Shown: positions 1-13,569 of the stretch, piece by piece
Position numbering within the stretch: position 1 is the stretch's first letter
Layout of the letters: every line of letters starts with the position of its first letter
From: Circinella minor
Lineage: Eukaryota > Mucoromycota > Mucoromycetes > Mucorales > Lichtheimiaceae
DNA: 64,000 nt
NCBI GenBank assembly: GCA_016758965.1
Contig: JAEPRB010000013.1
Span: 62,001-126,000, forward strand
Direction: 5' to 3'
The notes under the pieces: generated by a model
Databases searched by the model: none
Seen by the model: only the letters and a program-made list of their open reading frames with translations
Told to the model about the DNA's origin: nothing
Program-made: the position numbers and the translations under genes

Positions 1-3000
1 CAATTGATCAATCAATCAATCCTCCTTCTCTCTCCTCCCCCAAACCGGAAACACATTAAAAAAAGTCCTGGTTTCTTTTGAGTAACACTTCGCTGTTTAC
101 GGATATGGTGACAACAATAGCCATCATCGACATGATTACGTGTGTTTGCCGATCCGCGATCCCGGTACTTTGATGTGATTAGCCAATCAATGAACCGGTT
201 GAACTTTTGTCCTACAAGGTGGGAAATAGCCCAAGCCTTCTTTCGCGCGAAACTGAAAACTAGCAAGGTAATTCGCCGCTGTAAATCAAATTGATATCCA
301 CAGCACGAAGAGCAAAAAAAAATTCAATGGATTTTTTTGTACTATAGAAATTAGTAAGTTTCATCACTTTTATACTATCTTACCCCGGAAATGACACCAA
401 AAAAGCAACTCTTCAATAGTTAATCACTTCCAATGGGGCTATTCCACACGAGTTATTATAATAAAATATACTTAATATGTTTCAGTTTGATGATTAAGAT
501 GGAATAATTCAAAAACGAAATAAAGTGAAAAGATATAGAAAATTATTGTTGTTTATTGCTTTGACATATTTATTTTTTCTTTATTTGTAAATAAATTATT
601 TGATACCATCTGTTAAAAAAGAGTTACAAGGGAATCAATGTATAAGAGGGGCTGGATTGGTGGAAATAGTAATAACAATAACAGTAATTATAACTATGTA
701 ATAAAAAGATTTATTAGAGCTCAAAGTTTGTTTTATTCTTTTTTAAAAAAAAGAATTAGTCTTATTCTAAAACGAATTTTTCATTATTCACACTACATCT
801 TCAATAAAATCACTTCTCATACGACGAAATAAACAGGTCTATTCAATAAATAATTCTAATCAAATTATATATACAATATGAGAGAGTACTGCTTAGTGTT
901 ATGACGATAGTACAAGCAACGACTGGAGGACGGTCAAGTTACACTGCAGCATATGAGCTTATCGTGACGAACAAAAAAAAAAACGTTGACGAAATATGCA
1001 GCGCAAGTTAATTCCCTCTTTGTAATTTTCCCTTATTATATCATTGAATAGTGATCTCGTGGCGGAAAAAAAGATAATGTAATTCTAACTTGTTTCACAT
1101 ATAACAATTTTTCTTTTTTAACAATAATAATACCCCCGTCATTTTAAAGTTGATTATTATTCTAAATCCATTATATTACTATTGACGTCGGAATATGACT
1201 ATGTAAAAAGGGAATTGATCGACAGGTTTTGTGATACATTGACCAAGAAATTGAATATTATTATTATCTATATAATATAATCTTCAATCTCTATTTATTT
1301 ATTTTTATTATTAGAATATTTAATCCCTTCTGTTTTTGTTGACCGAGCAAAAAAAAATATGCCGATTGTCAAATCTATTAAACTTTGAATTCAAAAAAAA
1401 TTAAAAATAATACTACTGTCCTTTTTAGGTGTGGCCCCTTTTTTTTTTTACTATTATGTGCCCGGATAATTGTACTTGCGATCAACATATAATAGTCTTT
1501 ATAAATAATAGCTTTATTGTTTTCTCTTATTTGTGAAAACGAGGCGTTTTTTAACTTGACCAAAAAAAGTATTTCTACCACATGAGCCACAGAGTTAAAA
1601 GTAACTCAGCTTATAATGGTAATAAATGTGTGTGTGTGTAATGTTTTAGGCATTTAGAATGTGATAAACAAAGAGCGAGAATTTGATGAAGAAAGAAAAA
1701 GTCGATCGTGGCAAAATAAATAAATAAAGAAAGAGAGAAAGCTGGTTTCATAACAGCGCGTGTTTTTGCCACGTTCTTTTTTTTTTGTTCACCTAATGCG
1801 GTGTCACCAACACAGAAATTTTTATACGTGCGTCTCCTTTTAACTATCTTAAATGTTATTTACAAAAACTCTCTTTTGCTAAAAAACGATTGAATGGATG
1901 TATATAAAAGTTATACTACTGACAGGATTGAAAGAAAAGTTTTGTCTTTGTTTTAATTACTTTTTTTTCTCTATTCAAAACCAATTATTAATTTTTTATT
2001 GTTCTTTTTTTAAATACAAATAGTTCAAAAATGGATATAATGTTGCTATTATTATTCGAAAAGCCTGGATACAAAAGTAAATTTATTATTTGGTTGATAA
2101 ATTGGTTCTATAAAACGTTCTTTCGGTACTCGTTTTTATTTTTTATGGTCTTGTTCATTCTCGTTGCTACACATCACAAATCATGAATGCATTGATCCCT
2201 TTTACGGCTGTTGTACGTCCTTCTCGTTGACGTTTTCGGGAAATCGCTAGCTAAAAAAAAAAGGGTCTTAGTCATACTGAAGAAAGTTTTTCTTAGTTAT
2301 CAGTTGATCTATCTAGCGTCCCCGACTCTCCCAGTAGAATAGAACATGATGAAAAAAAGAACTGAAGTTGAATCTTCACTTTATTTGTGTATACAAGAAG
2401 AAAAAAGAAACCCCAAATAAGAAAAATCCATCATCAGTATTATTATCATTATGGATCATTTGAATAATTAAAATAAAGCAGTCAATAATTTTTTTCTTTT
2501 AAAAAAGAAGAGATCTTTGGAAGAAAGAGAAGAAACATAAAATTCTGATAGCTTTTTTTACAATTTATAGTAAAAGAGTTGAGTAGCTACGATAAATTCT
2601 TGAAAACTATAAAGTGGATTTTTCAGAGAAATTGTTATGATTGTCTTTCCTCTTTAACCCTTACTTTGTATGATAGTATTAATCTGAAACGCTCAATTTG
2701 TAATTTGGTATAACTTTTCTAAATATATGGCTTATGTAAGTAGCCACATGAGCTATGATGGACCCCTTTTTTTCATATTACGTTACTGTCAGGGATAAAA
2801 TAAATGGAAAAATCGTCATCAGTTGCTTTGAGCAACAGGAAAAAAGTACACAACAAAATTTTAAATACCTCCTTGAATTATAAAAGATGAATCAAATATA
2901 ATAGTAGCTTGTTTTTCTAAAGCGACAAAAGAAATTTGACATTTGTTTGACGATAACTTTTGTGAATGAGTGCGTATCATGATCCATTTTAATTTTTTAT

Positions 3001-4807
3001 TAACTCGATTATTACAATAGAAACGAAATACAATTTGCAACAGCTCAAGATTAGGGATTCTGGTAGTTATTTTCATCTTTGTTCCAGTGGTTAGCTATAT
3101 TGTAGAGATAGGGTCGTGGGGCTTTTATATTATATCATTATTGGTACAATCATAAAACTGGTATTTGGTTATGTTCCCGTTTAATGCTACATGGTAACGG
3201 TTGTAAAGAAAGTATATCATTATTATTGCAACCATATCATCGATTTCTTGGTCATATTGATCAATGTTACTTAGTAACAAGTTATAAAGTGAAGTAAGTA
3301 ACCTGAAAAAATAATTCTTCTAACAACTGATGATGTAATAATAATGAGGGTATGCGGATGGTTCTACTGTTATAATGGAAATAGATGACTCAATTTTAGC
3401 TTAGTTTTCTGTATCATCCGAATTTAGTAATCGATTTGGAGTATTGTATCATCATGATTGTGGGAGGCAGATTAAGGCACTTGTTTTTTTCACTTCCAGG
3501 TAGTTTACAAGACCACGTTTTTTTATTTACATTTATTTTGTACATATATTTAAAATAAATTCAGCTGCGCTAAAACATGTCGAGGGTTTTTTCGTTCTTC
3601 TCCCAACAGCCACCCTACAGGATCTGTAACACCAACATAAATTGATTGAAGAAGTAGTATTATAAATGATAAAAGTAACTTTAGCAACAGTATATAACAA
3701 ATAAGGGTCGGAGGTAAAGATAGAAGAATAGGAAGAAAAAGTAAAGGGAAATAAACAGATGTCCTAAAAGCAAACGCTATTCCACTACTGACTTTATGAC
3801 AAAAATAGAATTTTAAGTTTTCAAAAATAACAATAAGCTGTTGATCACAGTTTGAATTAATTGATTATTTCTCTCAACAAGTAATATATCCTCGATTACT
3901 ATTATCTAATAAAGACATTGAAGTTGAGTAATAAGCATTGAAATTGGCGCATGCGTATGTAATCTTTTTTTTTTCGCTTCTGAACATGGGTAAGATCCAC
4001 TTTTTTCTTTGTACCTTGTAACCATTTTTTTTTCTTTTTTCATATAATTTTCCAGCTAAAATTTTGATTTCCTGCAATTTCATAGGTGGAATCATTTAAG
4101 TCGGGAAAATAAATGGTGGCACGAAAACCTGAAGAAATTAAAAAATGTAATAATTAACTGCAGAGTCAATCTTTTTTGCAGCACCTATTATTTCCCTTAC
4201 TCTCCGAGGTTTTGGGAGTGTAAAATCACTCTCTATTATCATTATTGTTTATTAGTGTGTATTGTCTTTTTCTTCTTGTCCTTTGTTTATTATTATTATT
4301 ACTAAAAAAAAAAAGTCGTCAATCGTCCCTGGTTATGTAAGTTACAAATCTCGGAGGAGTCCCTTTTTTTTTCTTTTCTTTTCAACCCCTCACTTTCTTT
4401 TTATCTAGAAAAAAGACTAACCTTGACTGTTTCGCATATAATATAACTTTTTTTTAATACAGTTATGCGTTTCATCCCGAAATCATTAATAAAAGTTTTA
4501 CATGGCCGAGAATAAAATCATTACGATTTTCTATTAAATAACAACTTTGAGTTATATATATATTACAATTCCGGAACTACCCACTTCCATTCTTTTTTTC
4601 TCTCTCTCATTTCCCCTTCGAACCCTGGAGTTACTTCTCTTCTCTTTTACCAAGCTCTCCAACTCCCTTTCTTCTTTTCAATCGCGCTTTCCCCCCTTTC
4701 TTACAACTCTCCTAAAAGCTTATTATATTCTCTCTTTTCTCTGTTTTCACGCGTCCCCCACCATTATATCTATTGTAAAAAAAAAAAAAAGAAAGAAAGG
4801 GATAGAC
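1..4807. other. AT-rich intergenic stretch without a recognisable gene
   Basis: No open frame here shows a recognisable domain or plausible multi-exon structure. The first 300 bases are richer in G+C than the rest and hold an 84-codon frame on the minus strand (12-266) that I cannot assign. It could be the edge of a neighbouring gene outside the window or chance. The remainder is poly-A/poly-T rich, with short microsatellites such as (TG)n near 1629. The last 200 bases before the MIT-domain gene are strongly pyrimidine-rich on the plus strand, which fits a fungal promoter or 5' UTR. Confidence 0.5.
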
Positions 4808-7800
4808 ATGCAAACCAGGGACAAAAAACGTAATTTTTTCGGTGGATATCGCCATGAAAATAAAAGTATGCCTAAACTTTCAGGTCATACACGACAAAAA
4901 AGTTCAGCAAGCAATAATAACGAAAATAACAATAACGATGATGAAATAGACGAAGAAACAAAAAAGAAAACTCAAATTGAAAAAGCCTTAGAAAAAGCTA
5001 ATGCAGCTGTATTATTCGATTCAGCAAATAATTTTCAAGGTGCTGTTAAATTTTATGAAGAAGCCGTTACTTTAATACAAGAAGTTTTACTTGCTGATCC
5101 TTTTCGTACTGATCGTCTTAGGTTACAAAATATTGTAAGTATAACCTTTTTTTTTTCTTCACCAACTCCTTCCACTCCCCCCCCCTCTCTTTGGTAATAT
5201 TCTTTTCATCCCCTTTCTCTCTTTTTCTCGTTCCTTATATATCTCCTTCTTTTATTGGTATTATCATTATTATTGATGATTGGCTAACTGGAGAACGAGT
5301 TGGAGCATGAAAAAAAAACTCTTTGCATGATGTAATTCTTTATGAGAGTAAAGAAAAAAAAATAAGAAAGTGAGAGAGAGAGAGGGAAAGGAAATAATAA
5401 CATGATCGTATTTCCGATACTGGAATGATTATAATAGGCCTCAGTAACGTGCTTGTGTGTACATATATATATATGAGAAGGGGAAGAAAGAGACGAAGGG
5501 GAGATGAAACGACGTACAGAAAAGTAAAAAAAGAATTTCAAAATGGAAGATCTCAGAATTAATTTCTTTTTCTTTTTTCTTATCTTTTTTTTTAAAAAAA
5601 AAAATTAGTGTAACACTTACAACGAAAGAATTAAAGCATTATCCAATTCAAATAATACAATTATTGCTACAACCGTTACAACTGATAATTCAGCTACTTC
5701 TGATCCTTCAATTACAACTGAAACTGAAACAAAAACGAAAACGGATATAAAAGCAACAACAACTAAAAAAAAATCATCATCAGAAGTTGTCAACGATATG
5801 CGTGCAGTTACAGAAGGATTATCGACAGCAGCAGCAGCATCTTCATCAGGATCTTCTTCTCCATGGCGTTTAGGAATCGGTGGTAAACGTAAAACTAAAT
5901 CTAGACCTACATCTATGATTCAGCATGATGATAATAGTGATGATGCAGCATCTGCTTATACAATGGATTCAACAAAGACGACAACATCTTTATTTACTTC
6001 ATTATTTGCCAAAAAAGGTCTTCAATCGAAATATAATCTTAGTAAAGAAAATCCATCTAGTGTTGATTTATCATCTTCTCCCTTTTTACCATTACCTAGT
6101 GACAATGGTCCAAAGCCTTCTAAAAGTACTCCGATTTCCCCATTTCATCGTTCACCGAGAACATGGTTACAACAAGGTGAGTCTAATTTTTTTTAATGTA
6201 GTAATAATAACCTTGACGACTACATAGTAGATTAACTTTTTTTTGATATTATGCTTGTTAATTAACAGACAGGAAAAAACGCCACTCTTCTGATTTAATG
6301 GATAAAGAAGGGAAAAACAACAGCAACAATGATACTAATAATACTGGACAACTACCACCACCAAGTTTACCATTACCGACGTTGTCAGCAACCCACAACA
6401 ATGAAGATTATTTTGATTTAGGATCCCTTGGAGCAAGTGATTTATTATTAAATAGTCCAACATCCAGATATTCAGCACTTGCAAGAAAAAAATCCATTTC
6501 AACGACAACAAAGAAGAATCAGGAGGACGAAGAACAAAAAAAGAAGGAGGGTCAGGAGAAACATAAAAAACGTATCAGTAAATATGTTGGTATTGATTTA
6601 ATACTTGAGGATACTACCAATATGATGGACGACACAATGGATATACTTGAAAAATTGATGGAAGAACAAAAAACTCAACAGTCCAATAATGAAATAACAG
6701 TAGACGAGCAACATTATGAGGATGATCATGATGACGATAATAATAATAATGATCCATCAACACCTTCGATTATACCTCCACCTAGAAAACAAAGTATCCC
6801 TATTAAACAACAACAGCAATATGCAGATAAAGACAGTTGTAATGATTATTGTTTTCTATCCACGGTAGAGGAAGAATGCAGTAAATCATCATCATCAATA
6901 AAAACCTCTACAACCACCTCATCATCATTATCTAGATCATCATCATCTTCACCGCCCCTTGTTCCAGTTGCTTCTACTTCAACGGCCTCTAATCAAAATA
7001 ACGGTCAAGGATTATCTTCCTTTTGGCGAGCACATACGTTTTCTACACGACGTTCAAATAATCAACAACAAAAGCAAAATAAAAAGCATGAACCTAATCT
7101 ACCTCCTTTAAATCTACAAAAAACCAATCCACCACCACCTGCTTCTAGTCGAGCTAGTTCTACAAGAACACGTAGTACAAGTAATGCAAGCGTTACTTCT
7201 CGTCAATCTACCTCTTCTTCACCAACGACGATATCCTCCCCTTCATCACAAATAAGTAATCATAGAAACGGCTGGTCCTCCTTTGATTTACAATCCCGTC
7301 CAAACACTGCATTATTTAATTCATCTGTACCATCACTCGCTTTATCACCTAAAGATCGTATTCATTTCTTTGATCCACCTAAAATTGATCCAGATGTCTT
7401 TTTAAGTGAACCAGAACCAAAAGCAGGTGTCAATGATTTACCACTTATTCAACGTATATCACGATGCCTTGTAGAAGGTGGATATTTAACGGATAAACTC
7501 TATATTCCAAAACAAATATGGTAAAAAAAAGAGCAACCTCTTTATATATAACAATAACAATAATAGTAATAGTAATGGCAACACTAATCATTTCATTATA
7601 TTAGGAACCAAACCAATGTTCGACTTCCTTCAGTTGATGCAAAACTAGCAGCATGTGAATTATTGATTCCTGTCTTGGACCGAATGAATTCGTTACAAAA
7701 TGACCGACTGTTATTATCAGAAGTTACCAAGGAAATAATGACATTGGAACAAGCATTGGAACAAATTAAGGAAGGATTTGCAAGAAAATTGAAACTTCAT

Positions 7801-8496
7801 CGAAACGAAAATAATAATCTAGAAGAAGTTATTCCAGCAACGACAACAACAACAACAAATGATTCGATGCCAAATTCACCCTCTACAATACATCCATCCC
7901 CCTCTACTTCTTCATATTATCATAATTCATCTTCTACAAATGTGTCCACTACCAACAAAACATCACAGGTAATTTTATAAAAAGATAAAGGGGCAGGGGT
8001 GAGTGGGAAGAAGGGGTCGATAAAACATATGAGGATGATAAATGTATATATAAAGGAGAGAATAAATTAGCTTTAACATACTTTCATAATATTAGACTTT
8101 TGCTGCTTGGGGTAATAAATTATCTAAATCAGTTGAAAAGATGAAATTGGATTCTTCACGGACATCGTAAGTAAAAAAAAATCTATTATAACTATAAAAT
8201 TAGATATTAAATACTAATCTTTTTCATATTACAGAGATCATCAACATAGTACATATATTCAAGCACTCATTCAAGTATTTTCATCAGCACAAATATTGGA
8301 TTCCTGGAGAATGCAATATACAGAGATCATTGGTCGAGTATCTCAAGACAAAGTATTATCATATGCAATGTTTTTATCAAGGTTACAAACATGTTCAGAA
8401 ACATTGGAAAAGATTATTTGTTCTTTTGTCCTTCGAGATATCATACTTTTACTTAATAAATGGTTGAAGCGTAGTCGCGAATGGTCTTTGGATTAA
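4808..8496 (+). CDS. MIT-domain protein with long low-complexity centre, 947 aa, six exons
   Basis: Exons 4808-5134, 5609-6176, 6269-7520, 7605-7968, 8096-8166 and 8235-8496 join in frame to 947 residues. The start was chosen at ATG 4808, which follows a pyrimidine/poly-A leader; the frame is open further upstream but the translation there looks like leader sequence. Residues about 52-120 form an MIT (microtubule interacting and transport) three-helix module: a helix ending in EKANAAVLFDSANNF, then GAVKFYEEAVTLI, then DRLRLQNICNTYNERIKAL, the last helix crossing the first splice junction. In known proteins MIT modules bind ESCRT-III tails or related partners, so a role in endosomal or membrane trafficking is inferred. 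The middle 500 residues are Ser/Thr/Gln/Asn-rich and probably disordered. The C-terminal 230 residues (from LPLIQRISRCLVEGGYL) are ordered and helical with a conserved look, but I do not recognise the fold. The gene is convergent with the I78 inhibitor gene, whose stop lies 258 bp away. Confidence 0.85.
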
Positions 8497-8754
8497 AAAG
8501 TTAATATTGTCATCCTTTCTTCAAACCTTTTTTACTTTCAATGGTTCTTTTTTTTTCTTATTCAAATATTATTATTATTATTGTACAATTTACTTATATA
8601 CGGTTCACCCCCCCCCATTCAAAACAAATTAACGAACCAAAACATTCATTTCGCTCATTCATTCACTCACTCACTCACACTTTTATCTACTTTTATTTAT
8701 TTTATTTTTGTTGCATACATCTTTTATTATTACTATTATTATTTTATTTGCTAT

Positions 8755-9235
8755 TTAACCATAGTTTACAGAACGAATTTTTCGATTCGCATCTACATGT
8801 ATGTTTAATCTTTCTGGACGATAATCCATTGTCATCATTGCATTGGGTGGTAGAACTCGTCGTACTTTAGGAAGTTCACTTTCACGAATAACCTATAAAT
8901 TATCTTGTTATTAGTATTTATTTATTTATTTTTGTATGTATACATTATTATTATCATTTTTATTATTAACACTCATACACATACACACATGCATAAAACA
9001 AATACGCATTATAAAACGAAATAAAATGTATACATACTTGATCTGATGAAAGTGAAGTTTGGTCTGTATCTTTTAAAATAGTTTTTCCAACTAATTTATC
9101 ACGCCATCCATCACAGTCATTATTAGCATTATTACCAACAAAACGTTGCATTATAAATGTTTTGGAGCGGAAAGTATAAGAATAAAAAGAAGAAGAACGA
9201 AAAGCCAACACCTTGGTTTGTAAAGTAATAGGCAT
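8755..9235 (-). CDS. I78-family peptidase inhibitor-like protein, 111 aa, two exons
   Basis: Exons 9235-9038 and 8892-8755 (minus strand) join in phase 0. The C-terminal half matches the I78 inhibitor family (Aspergillus elastase inhibitors AFUEI/AFLEI): DGWRDKLVGKT near residue 45, VIRESELPKVRRVLPPNAM after the intron, TMDYRPERLNIHVD and a final strand KIRSVNYG. Family members are small proteins that block serine elastases through an exposed loop. Extracellular elastase inhibitors of this family carry a signal peptide. Here the first 35 residues are instead rich in Ser, Arg, Lys and aromatic residues with no acidic residue, looking more like a mitochondrial presequence or an untargeted N-terminus. 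A second start at the internal Met (MQRFVGNN) would give a shorter cytosolic form. Whether it inhibits a secreted or an internal protease is open. Confidence 0.85.
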
Positions 9236-12200
9236 TTTAATGCTTGGCGGTGAGAAGAAAAAAAAAGTCCGGTCTTATGACCAAAAATAGTTTAAATTAG
9301 ATTTAGTCTGTGTAACAGATTAGCAAGTTTTCTTTTATAGGCACATAAAACGTCATGACAACAGTAAATGCCCTTTTTTGTTGCTTTGAACAGACTATTT
9401 TTAAATATATAGACTGTGTGTTACTTTAAATTTGTATTTATATTTTGCATTAAAAAAAAAAGAGAAATATATAAAACTGAAATAATATACAAAACTAGCG
9501 TAAGAGAAAAAGTGATATAGGTTAAAAAAAAAAGCAAGTTTGATGATTTCCCAAGTACACATTTATACGTAATAATTAATTAATAATATAAATAAGAGTA
9601 ACATACATAATAATTACCGTTTAGACTGACAATTCTCCTTGTTTAATCTGTACGTAGTTAGGAGATCTTTCTCTGGTGAGTGATTTTTTTTCTACTTTAT
9701 TAATTAAACATCATTAGAAGACGAAAAAGAGGTTGATAGTCAAGCGTAAATTACATTTAGGAGAAGATGCTATAATATAAGTATAAATCTAAATGTTGAC
9801 ACGAGTACAAAAAATAAGCTTATATTCAATAACATCAAACTAATAACACTTAAGAGTATAAGTAGAGATAACGTATATAACATATAGCTTGTTAATCATA
9901 TACATAACATAAAGTGAATGTTTTTAGTGTCCAAATACTCATATATTTTTGAGCGTAACAATACTACTTACGTATTAAATATATAAATTACATTGATCAA
10001 TAATTACCCACACAGAGATATAATGTAACTTTAACAGTTTGGCTTCAAAAAATCTGTACAAGATGATGTATTAAACAAGTAACTACAAATTGATAAAAAC
10101 TGTACAAAACTTAAATTTATATTTTTTATAAATATAGTGGATATGTAGATGATAACTCAAAAAATAAATCTAAAATTTATTATCATCTTATTCTTTATTA
10201 CTTTGTTACTAAAGTTTTATATACGAAACCTTGGGCTACTTTCCGTCTTTGTGTATCCTCAAGTACCTTAAGCTTGAGGTAACACTATTGTTGTATTATT
10301 CTATTTTAATGGAAGCCCACTTTATAAAACTTTATGTCTCTTTACAGCATGTAAGTAGAGAGTTAGTTTAAAAGAAACGAAGCTGATCCGAAACGCATCT
10401 ATAATCCAACAATAAGAAATTAAGTATACTTTTCTTCTTCTTTTCCTTCTAATTTAGTTTATTACAGTACTAATAGTCCAATTTCCTACATTGGTGGGAT
10501 GATAACAAAAGACTACAGTCAGACCCTCCTTCCTTTTTCTTTCTTCTCACCGCTAGCTGTTGCTCTCTCTAGCAGTTTCTGCTGTGTCGTCCTTGTAATT
10601 TCAATTAGAAAACTTCGAAAATCTGCACTTTACACATTTTCCTGCAGTCCAAGTAGCAGTCACTTCCAGCTTATGAGGGATAACTATGATCGATAAAAAT
10701 GCACATTCGTACATATTGCAGTTTATAAAAAAAGTTTTTGTAAGCATTATAGATGTATATAGAAAAGATACTTTACCATGTATATAAATACAAGGGTTAC
10801 GATTTTTTCGATATAATTATTGTAAGGGATGAAACGTAACACCACAATCTCATTTTTGAGAAAGCGGAAATCGCTACTAAGCACACCACTATACTCTAAA
10901 TTGTTGACATAATACAAGAGCATATATATAGTTATTCGCCTATCGTCCGAACCAAATAAGAGACGACAAGAAGGAGTTTAATTTTATGACTACACATGCA
11001 GAAGATGCAAGTACATTTTGCCTGGACCGATTTAAAATCTAGACCAGCACATGAGCTAGTTATAGAGTAAAAACACAGAAATTTGGAAAAATTAGAATTT
11101 TAGTTAAACCACACAGGTTTTTTCCTGGAACTAGGCAAACATCAATCATATTATATTCAGGCAAAATGGATTGTTAAGTGTGTGAAATCGTTAGAATCTG
11201 TGGATAATATCCTTACTATTCATTCTCACTACTGTAAATGTATATTCTGATTCACAAAGAAGAAAAGACTTTTCACTCGCGATACGTACAATTTTCAGAG
11301 ACGAAGAATCTTAGTGGTTGAATATAATACTCTAAACTACTTAATAGACGTTGGAAGCAACGTGGGTGTTTTCATATTAACTGTTCTACATGTAACTTCC
11401 TATCTTCGACTTGATATAATATAATAATTTTGTATAGAGTGTTACGAACATATTTTATTTAGATTTTCACGACCCAGAAGACATAGTGTTAATCAACAGC
11501 TCAACATACGGGAAGTTGGACCAACGCCACGAAATGAACACGAATAGAAAATGTATCGTGAGTATAGACTGCTCGATCAAGGAAAATAAATAAAAAGTAT
11601 TATTTGGAGAGATTCTTGTAACCGTTTGACAAAAAAAAATGTTTTTGGTATGTACAAGTGTGTTTATATTCCATCCTTTCATAAAATAAGATACAAGTGA
11701 TAAAGCTAAAAAAAAATAAAGCTGTACTGGTATAGTTTCTGGATGATTTGAGGATATATAAATAAACGTTTTTTTATAAAGTAAATTAAGCGGTTTTCAA
11801 GTAGCTTTTTCTTTTTTAAAAAAAATACATTTTCTAATTAATGATTTCTTGCATATTATATCTTGTTAATAACGATTCTCAATTATATACAGTAAAGGAT
11901 TAATTATATCCTTATTCCCACTTTGTTATTCAGGTTCTTCTAATCTTGTGCGTGTTAACTATTACAATGAATAGGGAAAAGCATTTGTCTATCAAGAAAT
12001 TTCTACTATAAAGGTATAAACTTTGTGTAATCTTGCTAATATTATAGTAATCCCTGAACGATGTAAAAAAAAAAAAAAACCGCAGCGGAAGTTGATGGGA
12101 ACCTTTAAGGTACATCAAGATTAGCGTTACTCTTCTTATTATAAATAAACCAAGTCATCTTATGATTGATAATCGGAAGGAAAAACGAAATCTTTTTTAA

Positions 12201-12600
12201 AAATTTCTTTGGTTTCAGGTTGGACAATGGATTATATAGCTATTCTATACATAATTTAGAAGTATCAGCTGAGGATATAATCAAGAAAAGTAAGAAGCAA
12301 AAATTTTTGGACTGCTTAAATTTTCTGTGATGATTAAAAAAAAGACAACATTTGTGCTACCTCAATCCATAAATACAAACTTTTTTTTTTACAATGGTAG
12401 GTTCCTCACAGACAATATAATAGTGATAAACATTTTTTTTAACTGATAAAACGAAGTGCTAGAAGATCTATAAACATTGATATTATAGGATCCGCTAGTA
12501 TAAAAAAAAATATCTGTATATATATATAAAGACAGTATTATTTTTTTTTGGTAGAATAAAAAATAAAGCAGCTTAAAACAATAAAACATTTTTACGAAAA
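9236..12600. other. Gene-free AT-rich interval
   Basis: No recognisable coding exon, RNA gene or repeat family was seen in these 3.4 kb. The sequence is AT-rich with scattered poly-A and poly-T runs. A TATA-like stretch (about 12514-12528) lies roughly 75 bp upstream of the YcnI-like gene and could be its core promoter. Confidence 0.45.
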
Positions 12601-13569
12601 ATGATTAGATCTACATTGTTAGCTTTAGCTTTGCTCGCCCTTCAAACCACATATGCCCATCCTCACTTTACAGTTGAGGAAGCTTTGGTAAATAACTCTG
12701 GATTATTACTCATTTTATATTTAAAATATAAGATATCCTTATCTAATCAGTTATATTTTTTTCTTACTGTCTCTTTTTATTTCGTTCAATAATAGCCTGG
12801 AACCACATTGAACACATCTATTGCTATCAATCATGGATGCAAAGGCTCTCCTACTACTGAAGTTTTAATAACTGTGCCTGAAGAAATTACTTCCATTGAA
12901 CCTATTGACGTTGCTAACTTTGTAAGCTCTTTTTTTTTAATTGTTTGTCAATCTATATACCATGAGACTTTATCCTTTTTATTGTTAGACAACAGCGTAT
13001 AATTATTTAAAAGCTAAAAAAATATATTCTATTTATATTTTAAATGTAATATATGTATAAAAGACCTTGAGTATTGACTATCGTAACAGTAGTCAACAAG
13101 GTGATAGCGGTAATAATGGTAGCCAAGCTATTAGTGGCTTTCGATGGTCTGGTAATCTCGATCCCTCGACTCCTCAAGAATTTGCTATGGTGATAGGTAT
13201 TCCTAACCTTGATGTTAGCCAAGGCAATGTCACTTTATATTTCCCTACTACACAAACTTGGTACGTTTCCATAATAGTGTTTATTCATTGAAGCTTCTCT
13301 TTTTTTTAACAATGATGTTACTATGGTATAAATTCTATATAAATAGCGCCAATGCGACAGTAGAAATGGCTGGTCAAGAAGCTCCTTTTATCACTGTTAC
13401 GAATGAGCTCTCGGATGAGCATGCTGGCCATAATCATGATGATGAACATGACCATGACCATGACCACGATCATAATGAAAGTGGTGCCCAAAAGCTTAGT
13501 CGTGGCTCCTTTGCTGGTACGGTTGGTGCTTTGATGCTAGGAATTGGATATAATTTCTTGGCCAATTAA
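12601..13569 (+). CDS. Secreted YcnI-like (DUF1775) putative copper-binding protein with His/Asp tail, 210 aa
   Basis: Exons 12601-12687, 12796-12921, 13064-13260 and 13347-13569 give 210 residues. A signal peptide (MIRSTLLALALLALQTTYA) is followed by HPHFTVEEALPG. The next segments match the YcnI/DUF1775 beta-sandwich of bacteria: the N-terminal His-x-Thr-Val start, NHGCKGSPTTEVLITVPE (about 40-57), SGFRWSGNLDP, and a closing NVTLYFPTTQTCAN (about 133-146). In bacterial YcnI the mature N-terminal His binds Cu(II), and the genes often sit with copper transporters. After the domain comes a linker with a run of alternating His and Asp (HDHDHDHDH, about 176-184), a likely extra metal-binding tail. 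The final 20 residues are hydrophobic with small residues and could serve as a GPI-anchor signal. This predicts a cell-surface or wall copper protein. Cleavage after Ala19 would leave His-Pro-His at the N-terminus; cleavage two residues later would leave the family's usual His start. No copper gene lies next to it here. Confidence 0.85.

Noticed and set aside
12..266. 84-codon minus-strand open frame near the window start
   Set aside because: No domain, signal or splice partner recognised. Could be the edge of an outside gene, but not supportable.
4547..4807. Upstream extension of the MIT-protein frame
   Set aside because: The translation looks like a pyrimidine-rich leader (Leu/Ser/Phe runs then poly-Lys) and ATG 4808 starts the conserved-looking part.
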